DNA of 7,866 nucleotides from CAYMST01 sp964393115 (lineage in GTDB: Bacteria; Bacteroidota; Bacteroidia; Cytophagales; Cyclobacteriaceae), in NCBI GenBank assembly GCA_964393115.1, contig CAYMST010000223.1:1-7866 (forward strand). Direction: 5' to 3'. The notes beneath the pieces were generated by a model, which made no database searches, was not told the origin of the DNA, and saw only the letters and a list, made by a program, of their open reading frames with translations. This document shows, one piece after another, positions 1 through 6,577 of the stretch. Position 1 is the stretch's first letter. Each line of letters begins with the position of its first letter. The translations under genes were made by a program, and so were the position numbers.

Positions 1-1565
1 TCGTTTACCTGGCCTTTTCCACAGCGGTGAATTTCTCCAAAGTCATCTTGATGTTTGTATCTATAAAACAAACCATTACTAGCTAGTAACTCCTTCTCCA
101 AAGCAATTAAATGATCTTTAGCCTGCTGCGAGTTGTGATCTAGATAATTCATCATGATCAACTGGATTGTACTCGCATCCATCCTATCTACCCCGATAGC
201 CTGCGCATAACCCTTTTTATTGGCCACATAGCTGGAATCAATTTTCTTCGCAGCCACCTGCATAAGCCTTGTAGCCATCTCTCCCATCTCATTGTCCTTC
301 ATCATTCTTGCGATTTTCACCGCTGCAGAACTTCCTGCCCAATGGAATAGGTAAGTATAAGTATGGTATTGCGCTAAATTTCGGAACTCCCAAAGGCCAG
401 CATCTGGCTCTTCCATCGTTCTCTCGATCATCCTAAGACATTTAAAGATAAGCTCACGGGCATCAAACTTATCGGTAAAGATGATCCGCATATCATTATA
501 TAGAGGCAATAAAGAAATCAATACTTGACCATATACATCATTTTGAATATGTGTATATGCTTGATTTCCCACTCTTACCGGTCGGTTATTACCTTGATAC
601 CCTTCCAGATCCGTTTCACGTTCCACTAGATTCCCACTACCTGTTATTCCATATAACGGTTGGAATCGATCTTTTTCGTCATAAGTCGTATTCAGGATAT
701 AATGAAAGTATCGCTCTAACTCTTCAAAGTGACCTATGTTGTTAAAGGCATTTAACGTATAAAATGTATCTCGCATCCAACAATAGCGATAATCCCAGTT
801 CCGAGTACTTCCTGGCGATTCTGGCAGGGACGAAGTAGTTGCCGCAACGATTGCTCCAGTATCCTCATATTGATGAATCTTTAAGATCAGCGCTGATCGA
901 ATAGCATGCTTTTGGTAGAAATTCACAATACTCGCCGTCTTCACCCAGTCCCGCCAATAATTCACAGTCTTAGTCAAAAAGGCTTCTGCCGTCTCCTGAA
1001 GGGATGACTCCAATGGTGGACCATAGGTAAGTACTAAATATTTAGTTTCATTAAGCACAAACGGCTGCTCTTCTATCACATAGTTAAGAGAAATATTAGT
1101 AGTAAGTCGCACATGAGCCCCTAAACCGAGGAACCGAATATGGTTACTACCGAAACTTCTCTCGGGGGTTACGTTTCCATAATCTCCCACTGGGTCACAT
1201 ACCACAGATACCCTTGGGTTTCCCTTTATAGGTTCAATTTTACGAATCAGCATTAGTGGTTTATAATACCTATCCTGCTGATGAAACCTCGGTGCGAAAT
1301 CAGTTACACGAAAGACACCATCTCCCGCTTCTATTTCAGTAGAAAGCACATTTGTATTCTCGACATAGTTTTGTTCCTTTCCGACAATATTACTCGCCGG
1401 CTTTATTTTAAAAGATCCTCCCTTTTTAGAATCTATAAGGTCTCCAAAAATAAAACTACTGTCAAACCGCGGCCAGCACATCCATCGTATACTAGTATCT
1501 TTATCGATGTGCGCTGTAAACGCACAATTTCCAATAACTCCAAAATCGTATGTATGTCTAGCCAT
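1..1565 (-). CDS. Glycoside hydrolase family 15 protein (glucoamylase/trehalase type), C-terminus off window
   Basis: An uninterrupted frame encodes 521 residues and leaves the left edge without a stop. Residues 1-45 have the TREH-N-type start of bacterial GH15 proteins (YDFGVIGNCAFTAHI, then WPRFDS at 31-36). An N-terminal beta-rich region runs to about residue 205, followed by the (alpha/alpha)6 barrel. Barrel signatures are RNWDYRYCWMRD at 255-266, the YGITGSGNLVERE region at 305-317, and WEFR at 392-395. By family homology E393 is the likely general acid. The catalytic base normally lies in a later motif before a CSFW-like segment and should be just off the edge. Family members hydrolyse alpha-linked glucosides such as trehalose or maltooligosaccharides; the substrate cannot be fixed here. 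No signal peptide is visible, so a cytoplasmic enzyme is likely. The ATG at 1565 puts the start where GH15 proteins normally begin. The frame is open further upstream, but no better start was seen. The family is confident; trehalase versus glucoamylase is not. Confidence 0.93.
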   Translation of the reverse strand, partial: MARHTYDFGVIGNCAFTAHIDKDTSIRWMCWPRFDSSFIFGDLIDSKKGGSFKIKPASNIVGKEQNYVENTNVLSTEIEAGDGVFRVTDFAPRFHQQDRYYKPLMLIRKIEPIKGNPRVSVVCDPVGDYGNVTPERSFGSNHIRFLGLGAHVRLTTNISLNYVIEEQPFVLNETKYLVLTYGPPLESSLQETAEAFLTKTVNYWRDWVKTASIVNFYQKHAIRSALILKIHQYEDTGAIVAATTSSLPESPGSTRNWDYRYCWMRDTFYTLNAFNNIGHFEELERYFHYILNTTYDEKDRFQPLYGITGSGNLVERETDLEGYQGNNRPVRVGNQAYTHIQNDVYGQVLISLLPLYNDMRIIFTDKFDARELIFKCLRMIERTMEEPDAGLWEFRNLAQYHTYTYLFHWAGSSAAVKIARMMKDNEMGEMATRLMQVAAKKIDSSYVANKKGYAQAIGVDRMDASTIQLIMMNYLDHNSQQAKDHLIALEKELLASNGLFYRYKHQDDFGEIHRCGKGQVN

Positions 1566-1595
1566 AAAGTTTATTTTTTGCAGACGAATATATGT

Positions 1596-1623
1596 CCAAT
1601 TTAGATTATTTAGTAGCCACAAA
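1596..1623 (-). promoter_or_regulatory. Weak candidate promoter for the GH15 gene
   Basis: Read leftward, TTTG (1623-1620) is followed after 16 nt by TAAATTGG (1603-1596). The latter matches the Bacteroidota -7 consensus TAnnTTTG except at one base. It would give a leader of roughly 25 nt before the GH15 ATG. The spacer is slightly short and the -7 box imperfect, so this is only a candidate. Confidence 0.3.
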
Positions 1624-1700
1624 CCCCATTTTGATCGTCTTAACGTAAATTTGATTGAATACGACAATCTATTGCTATATATTCAAAGCACAAGAGCATA

Positions 1701-1717
1701 ATCAATTATCAATTGAT
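1701..1717. repeat. Perfect 7-bp inverted repeat in the divergent spacer, possible operator
   Basis: ATCAATT, a 3-nt spacer (ATC), then AATTGAT form an exact dyad. It lies 11 nt upstream of the -33 element of the K+ channel promoter and about 135 nt from the GH15 start. Position and symmetry would suit a dimeric regulator, but the arms are AT-rich and short, so chance is possible. A second dyad, CCTTCA (1719-1724) with TGAAGG (1736-1741), flanks the same -33 element. Confidence 0.3.
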
Positions 1718-1728
1718 GCCTTCAGAAG

Positions 1729-1758
1729 TTTGCTGTGAAGGAGATTTGGTTATCTTTG
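1729..1758 (+). promoter_or_regulatory. Bacteroidota-type promoter for the K+ channel/lipoprotein unit
   Basis: TTTG at 1729-1732 is followed after 18 nt by TATCTTTG at 1751-1758. This fits the Bacteroidota primary sigma consensus TTTG-N(about 19)-TAnnTTTG. Transcription would begin near 1762-1766, only a few bases before the ATG at 1770, so the mRNA would be almost leaderless if that ATG is used. No Shine-Dalgarno sequence is present in the remaining bases. Confidence 0.6.
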
Positions 1759-1769
1759 ATTAGTACATC

Positions 1770-2867
1770 ATGAAGAATATGTTGAACTTTTTCGTACGTC
1801 AAAACTATCTAAAGCTCATTTTCAGGGTGTTGCTAGGGATGATCATTTATTTTATACTGATCTCCCTCCTAGTTTATTACGAACAAGACAGCTCGCAATC
1901 ATCCTTAAAGACCAATAAAAATGCCATTTGGTACTCGATTGTAACACTGACAACCGTTGGTTATGGGGATTTAGTTCCTCTCACGATTTATGGACGGGTG
2001 ATCGGTACGATATTCGTATTTTTAAGTCTAGGGATTTATGGTTTGCTAATCGGTCAATTTACTAATATCATAGCCTCAATAAAAGAGAACATTAAAATGG
2101 GTTACAACGGTACTAACTTCACAAATCACGGTGTTATCATTGGATGGAACGAATTTGGAAAACTGGTGGCAGAACAATTAATCGGAGTTGGTAAAAATGT
2201 GGCCATTATTTCTAACAAGCGGGAAGAGGTAGAGCTCATTCATGAAACTATAGCCTCTTCAAACGTTTTCGTACTGTTTTCAGAATTATCAAACTATGAA
2301 ATGCTCAAAAAAGCCAACATAGAGCAGAGTTCTATTGTCTTTATTAACCTGAAAGACGATACCGAAAAGCTAGTCTATATTTTAGATCTCAAAAAAACGT
2401 TCAAGGGTCTCGATTACGTCGTAACGCTAGATAATAGTAACCTCAAAGAAACTTTTTTATCTGCGGGTACCAAGCACGCTATCTCAAAGCATGAAATAGC
2501 TTCAAAGATCATGGCTAGTTATATGTTCGAACCTGATGTTGCCAACTTTAGTGAAACCATACTTTCATTTACCAAAGATGATTCAGATTACGATATCAAA
2601 CAGTTTTTAGTTACCCGAGATAATCCTTATGCTGGTAAGTTGTACAATGATATATTCTTTGATATCAAAAACCGCTTCAACTGTATTCTTGTAGGTGTAA
2701 GTAAAATGGATAAGTTCAAGGAAAGAAGACTGATTAAGAACCCTACCGGAGACGTGAAAATATCCCTTGGGGACTACATTGTATTGTTAGTCAATGGTAA
2801 GGCTGCTAAGCTCCTACAAAAAGAATTTAATGTCAAAGAAGGGTATTATCGAGCAAGTCAATCCTAA
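1770..2867 (+). CDS. Two-transmembrane potassium channel with C-terminal RCK (TrkA-N/TrkA-C) domains
   Basis: The 365-residue protein has the MthK/Kch-like layout. TM1 is at about 17-37, a pore helix at about 51-61, the selectivity filter TVGYGD at 62-67, and TM2 at about 75-100. A cytosolic RCK region follows. Its Rossmann-type N-lobe begins at 121 with a nucleotide-binding-loop-like GWNEFG (125-130), as in channels where the second glycine of GxGxxG is replaced. The C-terminal part (about 270-350) resembles TrkA-C, with ISLGDYIVLL near 331-340. Such channels form tetramers in the inner membrane, pass K+, and are gated by ligands on the RCK ring such as Ca2+ or nucleotides; the ligand here is unknown. 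The filter is canonical, so K+ selectivity is expected. A second Met at residue 4 (1779) is an alternative start that would give a more ordinary leader. The stop abuts the next gene's ATG, implying an operon with the lipoprotein. Confidence 0.94.
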   Translation: MKNMLNFFVRQNYLKLIFRVLLGMIIYFILISLLVYYEQDSSQSSLKTNKNAIWYSIVTLTTVGYGDLVPLTIYGRVIGTIFVFLSLGIYGLLIGQFTNIIASIKENIKMGYNGTNFTNHGVIIGWNEFGKLVAEQLIGVGKNVAIISNKREEVELIHETIASSNVFVLFSELSNYEMLKKANIEQSSIVFINLKDDTEKLVYILDLKKTFKGLDYVVTLDNSNLKETFLSAGTKHAISKHEIASKIMASYMFEPDVANFSETILSFTKDDSDYDIKQFLVTRDNPYAGKLYNDIFFDIKNRFNCILVGVSKMDKFKERRLIKNPTGDVKISLGDYIVLLVNGKAAKLLQKEFNVKEGYYRASQS

Positions 2868-3284
2868 ATGAATATAAAACAAGAGTTAATCAAGTCCATA
2901 ATCCCTTTGATCATCATTATGATGGTGATAAGTGGTTGCAAAAACGAAGAAATATCTTCTGGTGATAGTATCTACTCCTTTCGAGAGATACATGAGGATA
3001 TTCATTGGGGCTTTGACGAAATTACCTTGGGAGGGTCGAGATATTACATTTTAGAAAGAGACCGAAACAATCCACATGAAGGCTTCGGCTTTATGGCCTT
3101 GAATGGTGATAAAATCACTGCCCGACAGGATAGCATTTTAGCACTGATGAAAACAAATATCTTTGCTCAGGCTAAAATATTAGCAAAGCTTAATGGTACA
3201 TCAGTAGATGCAGAATATGAACAACTTATGCTTATGTATGATTCTTATTTAGATGAATCATACTTACATAGTCTGATAGAATAG
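2868..3284 (+). CDS. Small predicted outer-membrane lipoprotein of unknown function
   Basis: The 138-residue protein starts with a short basic region, a hydrophobic stretch at about 9-22 and a lipobox, VISGC, with the lipidated Cys at 24. The mature form is about 115 residues and mostly acidic and soluble. The residues after the Cys, KNEE, put two acidic residues at mature positions +3/+4. This resembles the lipoprotein export signal that sends Bacteroidota lipoproteins to the cell surface (inference). I recognise no domain in the remainder; features are WGFDEITLGGSRYYILERD near 47-65 and a helical, Met/Tyr-rich C-terminus. The ATG follows directly on the TAA of the K+ channel gene with no spacer and no separate promoter or ribosome-binding site, so translation is probably coupled. 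The lipoprotein call is firm and the function unknown. A role beside the channel is only suggested by context, and the two would sit in different membranes if the export signal is real. Confidence 0.82.
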   Translation: MNIKQELIKSIIPLIIIMMVISGCKNEEISSGDSIYSFREIHEDIHWGFDEITLGGSRYYILERDRNNPHEGFGFMALNGDKITARQDSILALMKTNIFAQAKILAKLNGTSVDAEYEQLMLMYDSYLDESYLHSLIE

Positions 3285-3319
3285 ATTTTCAAAACAATTC
3301 TAACTCTATGTCCAATTAC

Positions 3320-3350
3320 AAAAAAACAGCAAGACTGAAAAGCCTTGCTG
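3320..3350 (-). terminator. Intrinsic terminator of the antiporter/GPP34 unit
   Basis: Read leftward, CAGCAAG (3350-3344), a 10-nt loop and CTTGCTG (3333-3327) form a 7-bp perfect stem, followed immediately by seven Ts (3326-3320). It sits 28 nt past the GPP34 stop, where a rho-independent terminator belongs. Rightward, the same stem is followed only by a loosely T-rich stretch, so it could weakly stop the convergent lipoprotein transcript too. The 94-nt convergent gap holds nothing else I can identify. Confidence 0.85.
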
Positions 3351-3378
3351 CTCATTAGACTTTATTTTGAGTCATCTA

Positions 3379-4008
3379 CTAATGATCAAAATGACTTTTT
3401 AGGTCATCTAAAACAATCATCACTTCACCAGAGATAGAATCTGATTTAAGAATATCTTTCGCCACTTTTACCGCATCGATATGATCATCACCATCTTTAA
3501 AAATTTCCGGTAATAGATGACAGAAATAAATCAATGACGTCAAAACCACAAAAGTGCTACTCGGCTTATTACCTTCTTTTACAATTCCAGTGATAGTATC
3601 TCTAATATTTTGCTCGTAGGCATAATTAGCATTGTCCATTCTTTCAGAAACAGGAATCCACAAAAGCTTCGTTGACTCTCTTTTTAAAACGCCTCTCGCA
3701 ATCAGCATCTCGGTCACATCATCTTGAACGTTTTTGAAATGCGGGGCTAATTCCTTCAAATTCTGTATGACAGTCTTTCCGTCTTCTAAGGCTGAGAATA
3801 CATTGTCCAACAAAATATTTCCCGTCCCATCTGAGGATAGTTTGGTTAGACGGCCATTTACCGCACCAACCTTTTCTAACACGATTAACTCTAAAATTGA
3901 AGCGGATAGCAATCCCTCGACAATATTTTTTTCTGCCGCAGCTAATAATCTCCCCTCGTCATCGTCAAGTGCTATCAGGTATAGGCCCTCAGCAATACTT
4001 ATATCCAT
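3379..4008 (-). CDS. GPP34 (GOLPH3-like) family protein
   Basis: The 209-residue protein matches the bacterial GPP34/GOLPH3 pattern. It opens with ISIAEGLYLIALDDDEGRLL (residues 3-22), then an EGLLSASILELIVL helix (31-44), a GTGNILLDNVF segment (61-71) aligning with the SPTGDVLLDE region of human GOLPH3, and a FKNVQDDVTEMLIARGVLKR helix (91-110) aligning with GOLPH3 LRNVRERI...EKGIL. The rest is helical. Eukaryotic members bind PI4P on Golgi membranes; bacterial roles are unknown. By hand alignment the human PI4P contacts W81, R90, R171 and R174 correspond to Ala, Leu, Lys and Gln, so PI4P-like binding is not expected. The gene follows the antiporter after a 40-nt gap and precedes a terminator, so it is the second gene of a two-gene unit. 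I chose ATG at 4008; a GTG two codons upstream (4014) is the alternative. No signal peptide or membrane segment is clear, so it is probably cytosolic or peripheral to the inner membrane. Confidence 0.78.
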   Translation of the reverse strand: MDISIAEGLYLIALDDDEGRLLAAAEKNIVEGLLSASILELIVLEKVGAVNGRLTKLSSDGTGNILLDNVFSALEDGKTVIQNLKELAPHFKNVQDDVTEMLIARGVLKRESTKLLWIPVSERMDNANYAYEQNIRDTITGIVKEGNKPSSTFVVLTSLIYFCHLLPEIFKDGDDHIDAVKVAKDILKSDSISGEVMIVLDDLKSHFDH

Positions 4009-4048
4009 AGTCACGAACTAATTACTCTTAATTAATATCTCAATCTCT

Positions 4049-5290
4049 TTAATTTTTCAATAGTTTATCAATGGTAAGTCCTTGTACCAATATTGAAAAG
4101 ACAACCACCGAATAGGTCGAAAACACAATCAAATCCTTAAAAGGAACCGTATCCGGTAAAGAAAGTGCCAAAGCTACAGAAATACCACCCCTTAGCCCAC
4201 CCCATGTTAAGATAGGTATTGTTTTCTTTTCAAATTTCACCCAAGCGGACATCAGGCTAACGGGAAGGGCTACTCCAATGAACCTAGCCATTAACACTAC
4301 CATAATAGATACTAAACCAGCTAAAAGGTAATCAGTCTGGAACGACTGTGCGATAACAATCATTTCTAACCCAATTAAGATAAACAAAATAGCATTTAAT
4401 GCTTCATCCAATAAGTGCCAGAACTTAAAGACGTATTCACCCGTCGCACTTGCCAAGTGCTCACTTCTACCTTCATTTCCTATAAATAACCCCATTACTA
4501 CCATGGCCAAAGGAGCAGAAACGTGTATCAGCTCTGCAATCCTACCTCCAACCATCACTAAAGTAAGCGTCACCAAAACTTCAAGCTCAACATGGTCATT
4601 TTCTATAAAATCAAGAATCTTAAAGCCTAACCAACCTAATAAAGCCCCTAGCGCCAAACCTCCAATAACCTCAACACCGAATAATTCTAATACATCTAGA
4701 GCTCCAACAGAATCGATTCCTTTTTCCGATATTTTTAGAATCGTCAAAAAAACAACCACACCTACTCCATCATTAAATAAGGACTCACCAGCAATTTTAA
4801 TCTCTAAGTTTTTAGAAAGATTGAATTTTTTAACCAACGCCAATACTGCAATTGGATCCGTAGGCGATATTAATGCGCCAAATAATAGGCAGTAAATTAA
4901 GTCAACGTTAAACCCAACAAGTCCAAAGAAAAATTGGATAGCAAACCCAACTACAAACGTGGATATAAAAGTACCAATGGTAGCCAGTATGATTACTGGA
5001 ATTTTATTTTCAAGTAGTTTACTTAAATCCAAAGAGAGTGCACCTGCAAATAAAAGGAAGTTGAGCATAACGTTTAGGAGCACTTCCTTAAAGTCAAACT
5101 CTGCTACTATGTGCTCTGCGCCAGAGGTCACTGCGGGAAAAACAAACCCAAAACCCAATATGACCAAAGACATAACCAATGCAATGGCCATCAAACCAAT
5201 TGTTGTAGGGAGTTTTAGCAGCGTAATGTTTATCAACGTAAATACGGCCGATAAAAATATAAGTAGTGTAATTAAATCTAATATACCCAT
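4049..5290 (-). CDS. CPA1-family Na+(K+)/H+ antiporter, NhaP/NHE type
   Basis: The 413-residue polytopic protein has about 12-13 hydrophobic segments, the usual core length for bacterial CPA1 exchangers without a cytosolic tail. Family motifs are clear: FAGALSLDLSKL near 81-92, SPTDPIAVLAL at 142-152, and ESLFNDGVGVVVF at 169-181. The last contains the N173-D174 pair of the ion-binding site, marking electroneutral CPA1 exchange rather than the DD of electrogenic NhaA. R336 and TWGGLRGGISVALALSLP (362-379) are also typical. It should exchange cytosolic Na+ or K+ for H+ across the inner membrane and serve pH and salt homeostasis; the cation preference cannot be read from sequence. The ATG at 5290 places the first transmembrane helix immediately at the N-terminus, as in relatives. 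The gene is first of a leftward unit with the GPP34 gene 40 nt downstream, and a -7-like box lies about 53 nt upstream. Nothing is truncated. Confidence 0.94.
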   Translation of the reverse strand: MGILDLITLLIFLSAVFTLINITLLKLPTTIGLMAIALVMSLVILGFGFVFPAVTSGAEHIVAEFDFKEVLLNVMLNFLLFAGALSLDLSKLLENKIPVIILATIGTFISTFVVGFAIQFFFGLVGFNVDLIYCLLFGALISPTDPIAVLALVKKFNLSKNLEIKIAGESLFNDGVGVVVFLTILKISEKGIDSVGALDVLELFGVEVIGGLALGALLGWLGFKILDFIENDHVELEVLVTLTLVMVGGRIAELIHVSAPLAMVVMGLFIGNEGRSEHLASATGEYVFKFWHLLDEALNAILFILIGLEMIVIAQSFQTDYLLAGLVSIMVVLMARFIGVALPVSLMSAWVKFEKKTIPILTWGGLRGGISVALALSLPDTVPFKDLIVFSTYSVVVFSILVQGLTIDKLLKN

Positions 5291-5342
5291 TTCTTCGTGT
5301 TGCTTGAATGCTTTATTTTACAATTCTGGTTGCTAACCGATC

Positions 5343-5350
5343 CAAATTTA
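5343..5350 (-). promoter_or_regulatory. Candidate -7 box for the antiporter/GPP34 unit
   Basis: Read leftward this is TAAATTTG, a perfect match to the Bacteroidota TAnnTTTG box. It lies 53 nt before the antiporter ATG and would give a leader of about 45 nt. No good TTTG is found at the expected distance upstream, only the T-rich AGTTTTTTCA, so the promoter is supported by one element only. Confidence 0.45.
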
Positions 5351-5411
5351 AACTTCTTGGTGAAAAAACTATCTTTTTTGGTCAATTTTAAAAAGCGTAA
5401 AGCATCTGAGC

Positions 5412-5440
5412 AAAAAAATACCGTCATTTTATCTGGTATT
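5412..5440 (-). terminator. Weak intrinsic terminator candidate for the aldo/keto reductase gene
   Basis: Read leftward, AATACC (5440-5435), a 12-nt loop and GGTATT (5422-5417) form a 6-bp stem ending in a run of Ts (5418-5412). It lies 40 nt past the reductase stop and ahead of the antiporter promoter candidate, the expected place for a terminator. The stem is short and the loop long, so efficiency is doubtful. Confidence 0.5.
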
Positions 5441-5454
5441 CCCAATTATAGAAC

Positions 5455-5473
5455 TCAACAAATGACATGTTGA
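5455..5473. repeat. Perfect 6-bp inverted repeat just past the reductase stop
   Basis: TCAACA and TGTTGA are exact reverse complements separated by 7 nt (AATGACA). The dyad sits 7 nt beyond the reductase stop codon. It has no T-run, so it is not a terminator by itself; it could be a 3'-end-stabilising hairpin or simply chance. Confidence 0.25.
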
Positions 5474-5480
5474 CAAATTC

Positions 5481-6464
5481 CTAATTCCACTCTAAAGCAC
5501 TTCTCGCCTTCCAGTATGCTGAAGCAGACATAGATAGCCGCTCTAATTTTTTATATTCCATCTCGCTCAAGTCAATATGATTATACTCCAAGTTAGAAAC
5601 TAGTTGGTCCGTATTCGCAGCACCACTTAACACTATGGGACTCCAACTACGACTAGCTACGTATGCTAAACTTAGGGCATCAATAGTTACTCCTAAATCA
5701 TTAGCCATTTGGGCCATGGGTAAGATGTTCTGTTTATTTTTGACCGTAAGTCGTCCATTTGCCACGGCTTCCTTGACAATAATCCCTATACCCTTATCAT
5801 AGGCCTCTTGAGCAATTCCTCCCATAGATTGCTCCATGAGGTTGAACGTGAATTGCACACAGTCAAATAAAGGCTCTTCTGAATGACTAATCGACATGGC
5901 TTTTCGCAGTACCTCTGCTTGGTTAGGTCCACTTAGCGATAACCCAATAAGGATATTATTTTCCTGTTTCAATTCGCCAAGATGGTTAAGCACGTCAAAA
6001 TTGCTCAAAACACCACTTTCGAAAGTGGCCGAATGAATCTGGTATAACTTAAGGTGTTCTCCTAATCTTCTAAAACTTATTGGGAACTGACGTTTAAGCG
6101 TCGCATATGAATGGTCTTTAACCTCATGGTGATCAGCGGTTACTTTCCAACCCGCAGTGTAAGTATACCCCCATTTAGATCCAGTAACCAGTTGGTCGTC
6201 ACTTAAATTTCGTTCTTTGATCCAATCAGCCAGATAGAGCTCACCTCTACCATATGACTGCGCGGTATCAAAATATCTTACTCCACAACTATATGCCTTA
6301 TCTAATGCCTGGTAGGTGTTCTCCCTCATAATTTCCACATCATATTCATGGTTTAGGTCAGAAGCATGGCCCAGATTAATATATCCAGGTCTTCCTAGTG
6401 CGGCTAGCCCTAACCCCATTTGTGGCAACGCATATCCAGAATTCCCGAGAAGCACTTTTCGCAT
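5481..6464 (-). CDS. Aldo/keto reductase family oxidoreductase
   Basis: The 327-residue protein is full length for an NAD(P)H-dependent (alpha/beta)8 aldo/keto reductase. The catalytic tetrad is visible: D66 and Y71 in RYFDTAQSYGRGE (63-75), K97 in VTGSKWGY, and H144 in LYQIHSA. The cofactor-binding end shows SGAANTDQLVSNL at 280-292, as in AKRs that bind the NADPH 2'-phosphate with that loop. The N-terminus (LGNSGYALPQMGLGLAALG) is the usual first beta hairpin and strand. It resembles the sugar or L-galactose/D-threo-aldose dehydrogenase-like branch more than classic aldose reductase, but the substrate cannot be assigned. No signal peptide is present, so it is cytosolic. The gene stands alone, divergent from the serine-pathway fusion gene and separated from the antiporter by a weak terminator. 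ATG at 6464 is chosen because the family-typical start follows directly. All catalytic residues are intact. Confidence 0.92.
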   Translation of the reverse strand: MRKVLLGNSGYALPQMGLGLAALGRPGYINLGHASDLNHEYDVEIMRENTYQALDKAYSCGVRYFDTAQSYGRGELYLADWIKERNLSDDQLVTGSKWGYTYTAGWKVTADHHEVKDHSYATLKRQFPISFRRLGEHLKLYQIHSATFESGVLSNFDVLNHLGELKQENNILIGLSLSGPNQAEVLRKAMSISHSEEPLFDCVQFTFNLMEQSMGGIAQEAYDKGIGIIVKEAVANGRLTVKNKQNILPMAQMANDLGVTIDALSLAYVASRSWSPIVLSGAANTDQLVSNLEYNHIDLSEMEYKKLERLSMSASAYWKARSALEWN

Positions 6465-6486
6465 AATTATATCTTACTTATAGATG

Positions 6487-6494
6487 CTAAAATA
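6487..6494 (-). promoter_or_regulatory. Very tentative -7 box for the aldo/keto reductase gene
   Basis: Read leftward this is TATTTTAG, one mismatch from TAnnTTTG, 22 nt before the reductase ATG. No matching -33 TTTG is seen. The surrounding 113-nt divergent spacer is very AT-rich, so such matches are expected by chance. Confidence 0.2.
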
Positions 6495-6548
6495 GAACAG
6501 TCACACTACGATTTATAACTTCATGTGCGGTCATTTAAATATTAAAAT

Positions 6549-6556
6549 TAAATTTG
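6549..6556 (+). promoter_or_regulatory. -7 box of the SerB-SerA fusion gene
   Basis: TAAATTTG matches the Bacteroidota TAnnTTTG box exactly and lies 21 nt before the ATG at 6578, giving a leader of about 15 nt. The best -33 candidate is TGTG at 6524-6527 with a 21-nt spacer, which is weak. The remaining leader has no Shine-Dalgarno motif, which is normal for this phylum. Confidence 0.5.
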
Positions 6557-6577
6557 CGCCCTAATTTCAAACGGAAA

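Noticed and set aside
551..745. Open frame of 64 codons on the + strand
   Set aside because: It lies wholly inside and opposite to the GH15 coding region, whose protein matches a known family; the + strand product has no recognisable features.
1646..1653. Exact TAAATTTG on the + strand as a main promoter for the channel gene
   Set aside because: The nearest upstream TTTG (1630-1633) is only 12 nt away, too close for the Bacteroidota promoter; kept only as an alternative within the leader finding.
1281..1701. Two overlapping + strand open frames of 107 and 64 codons
   Set aside because: Most of their length is antisense to the GH15 5' end and the remainder runs through the divergent spacer; their proteins look like random translation.
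3734..4021. 95-codon + strand frame opposite the GPP34 gene
   Set aside because: Low-complexity Ser/Asn-rich product, a shadow of the well-supported GPP34 frame.
4503..5336. Two + strand frames (130 and 125 codons) opposite the antiporter
   Set aside because: Ser/Thr/Pro/Lys-rich antisense translations of hydrophobic codons; the antiporter frame carries the family motifs.
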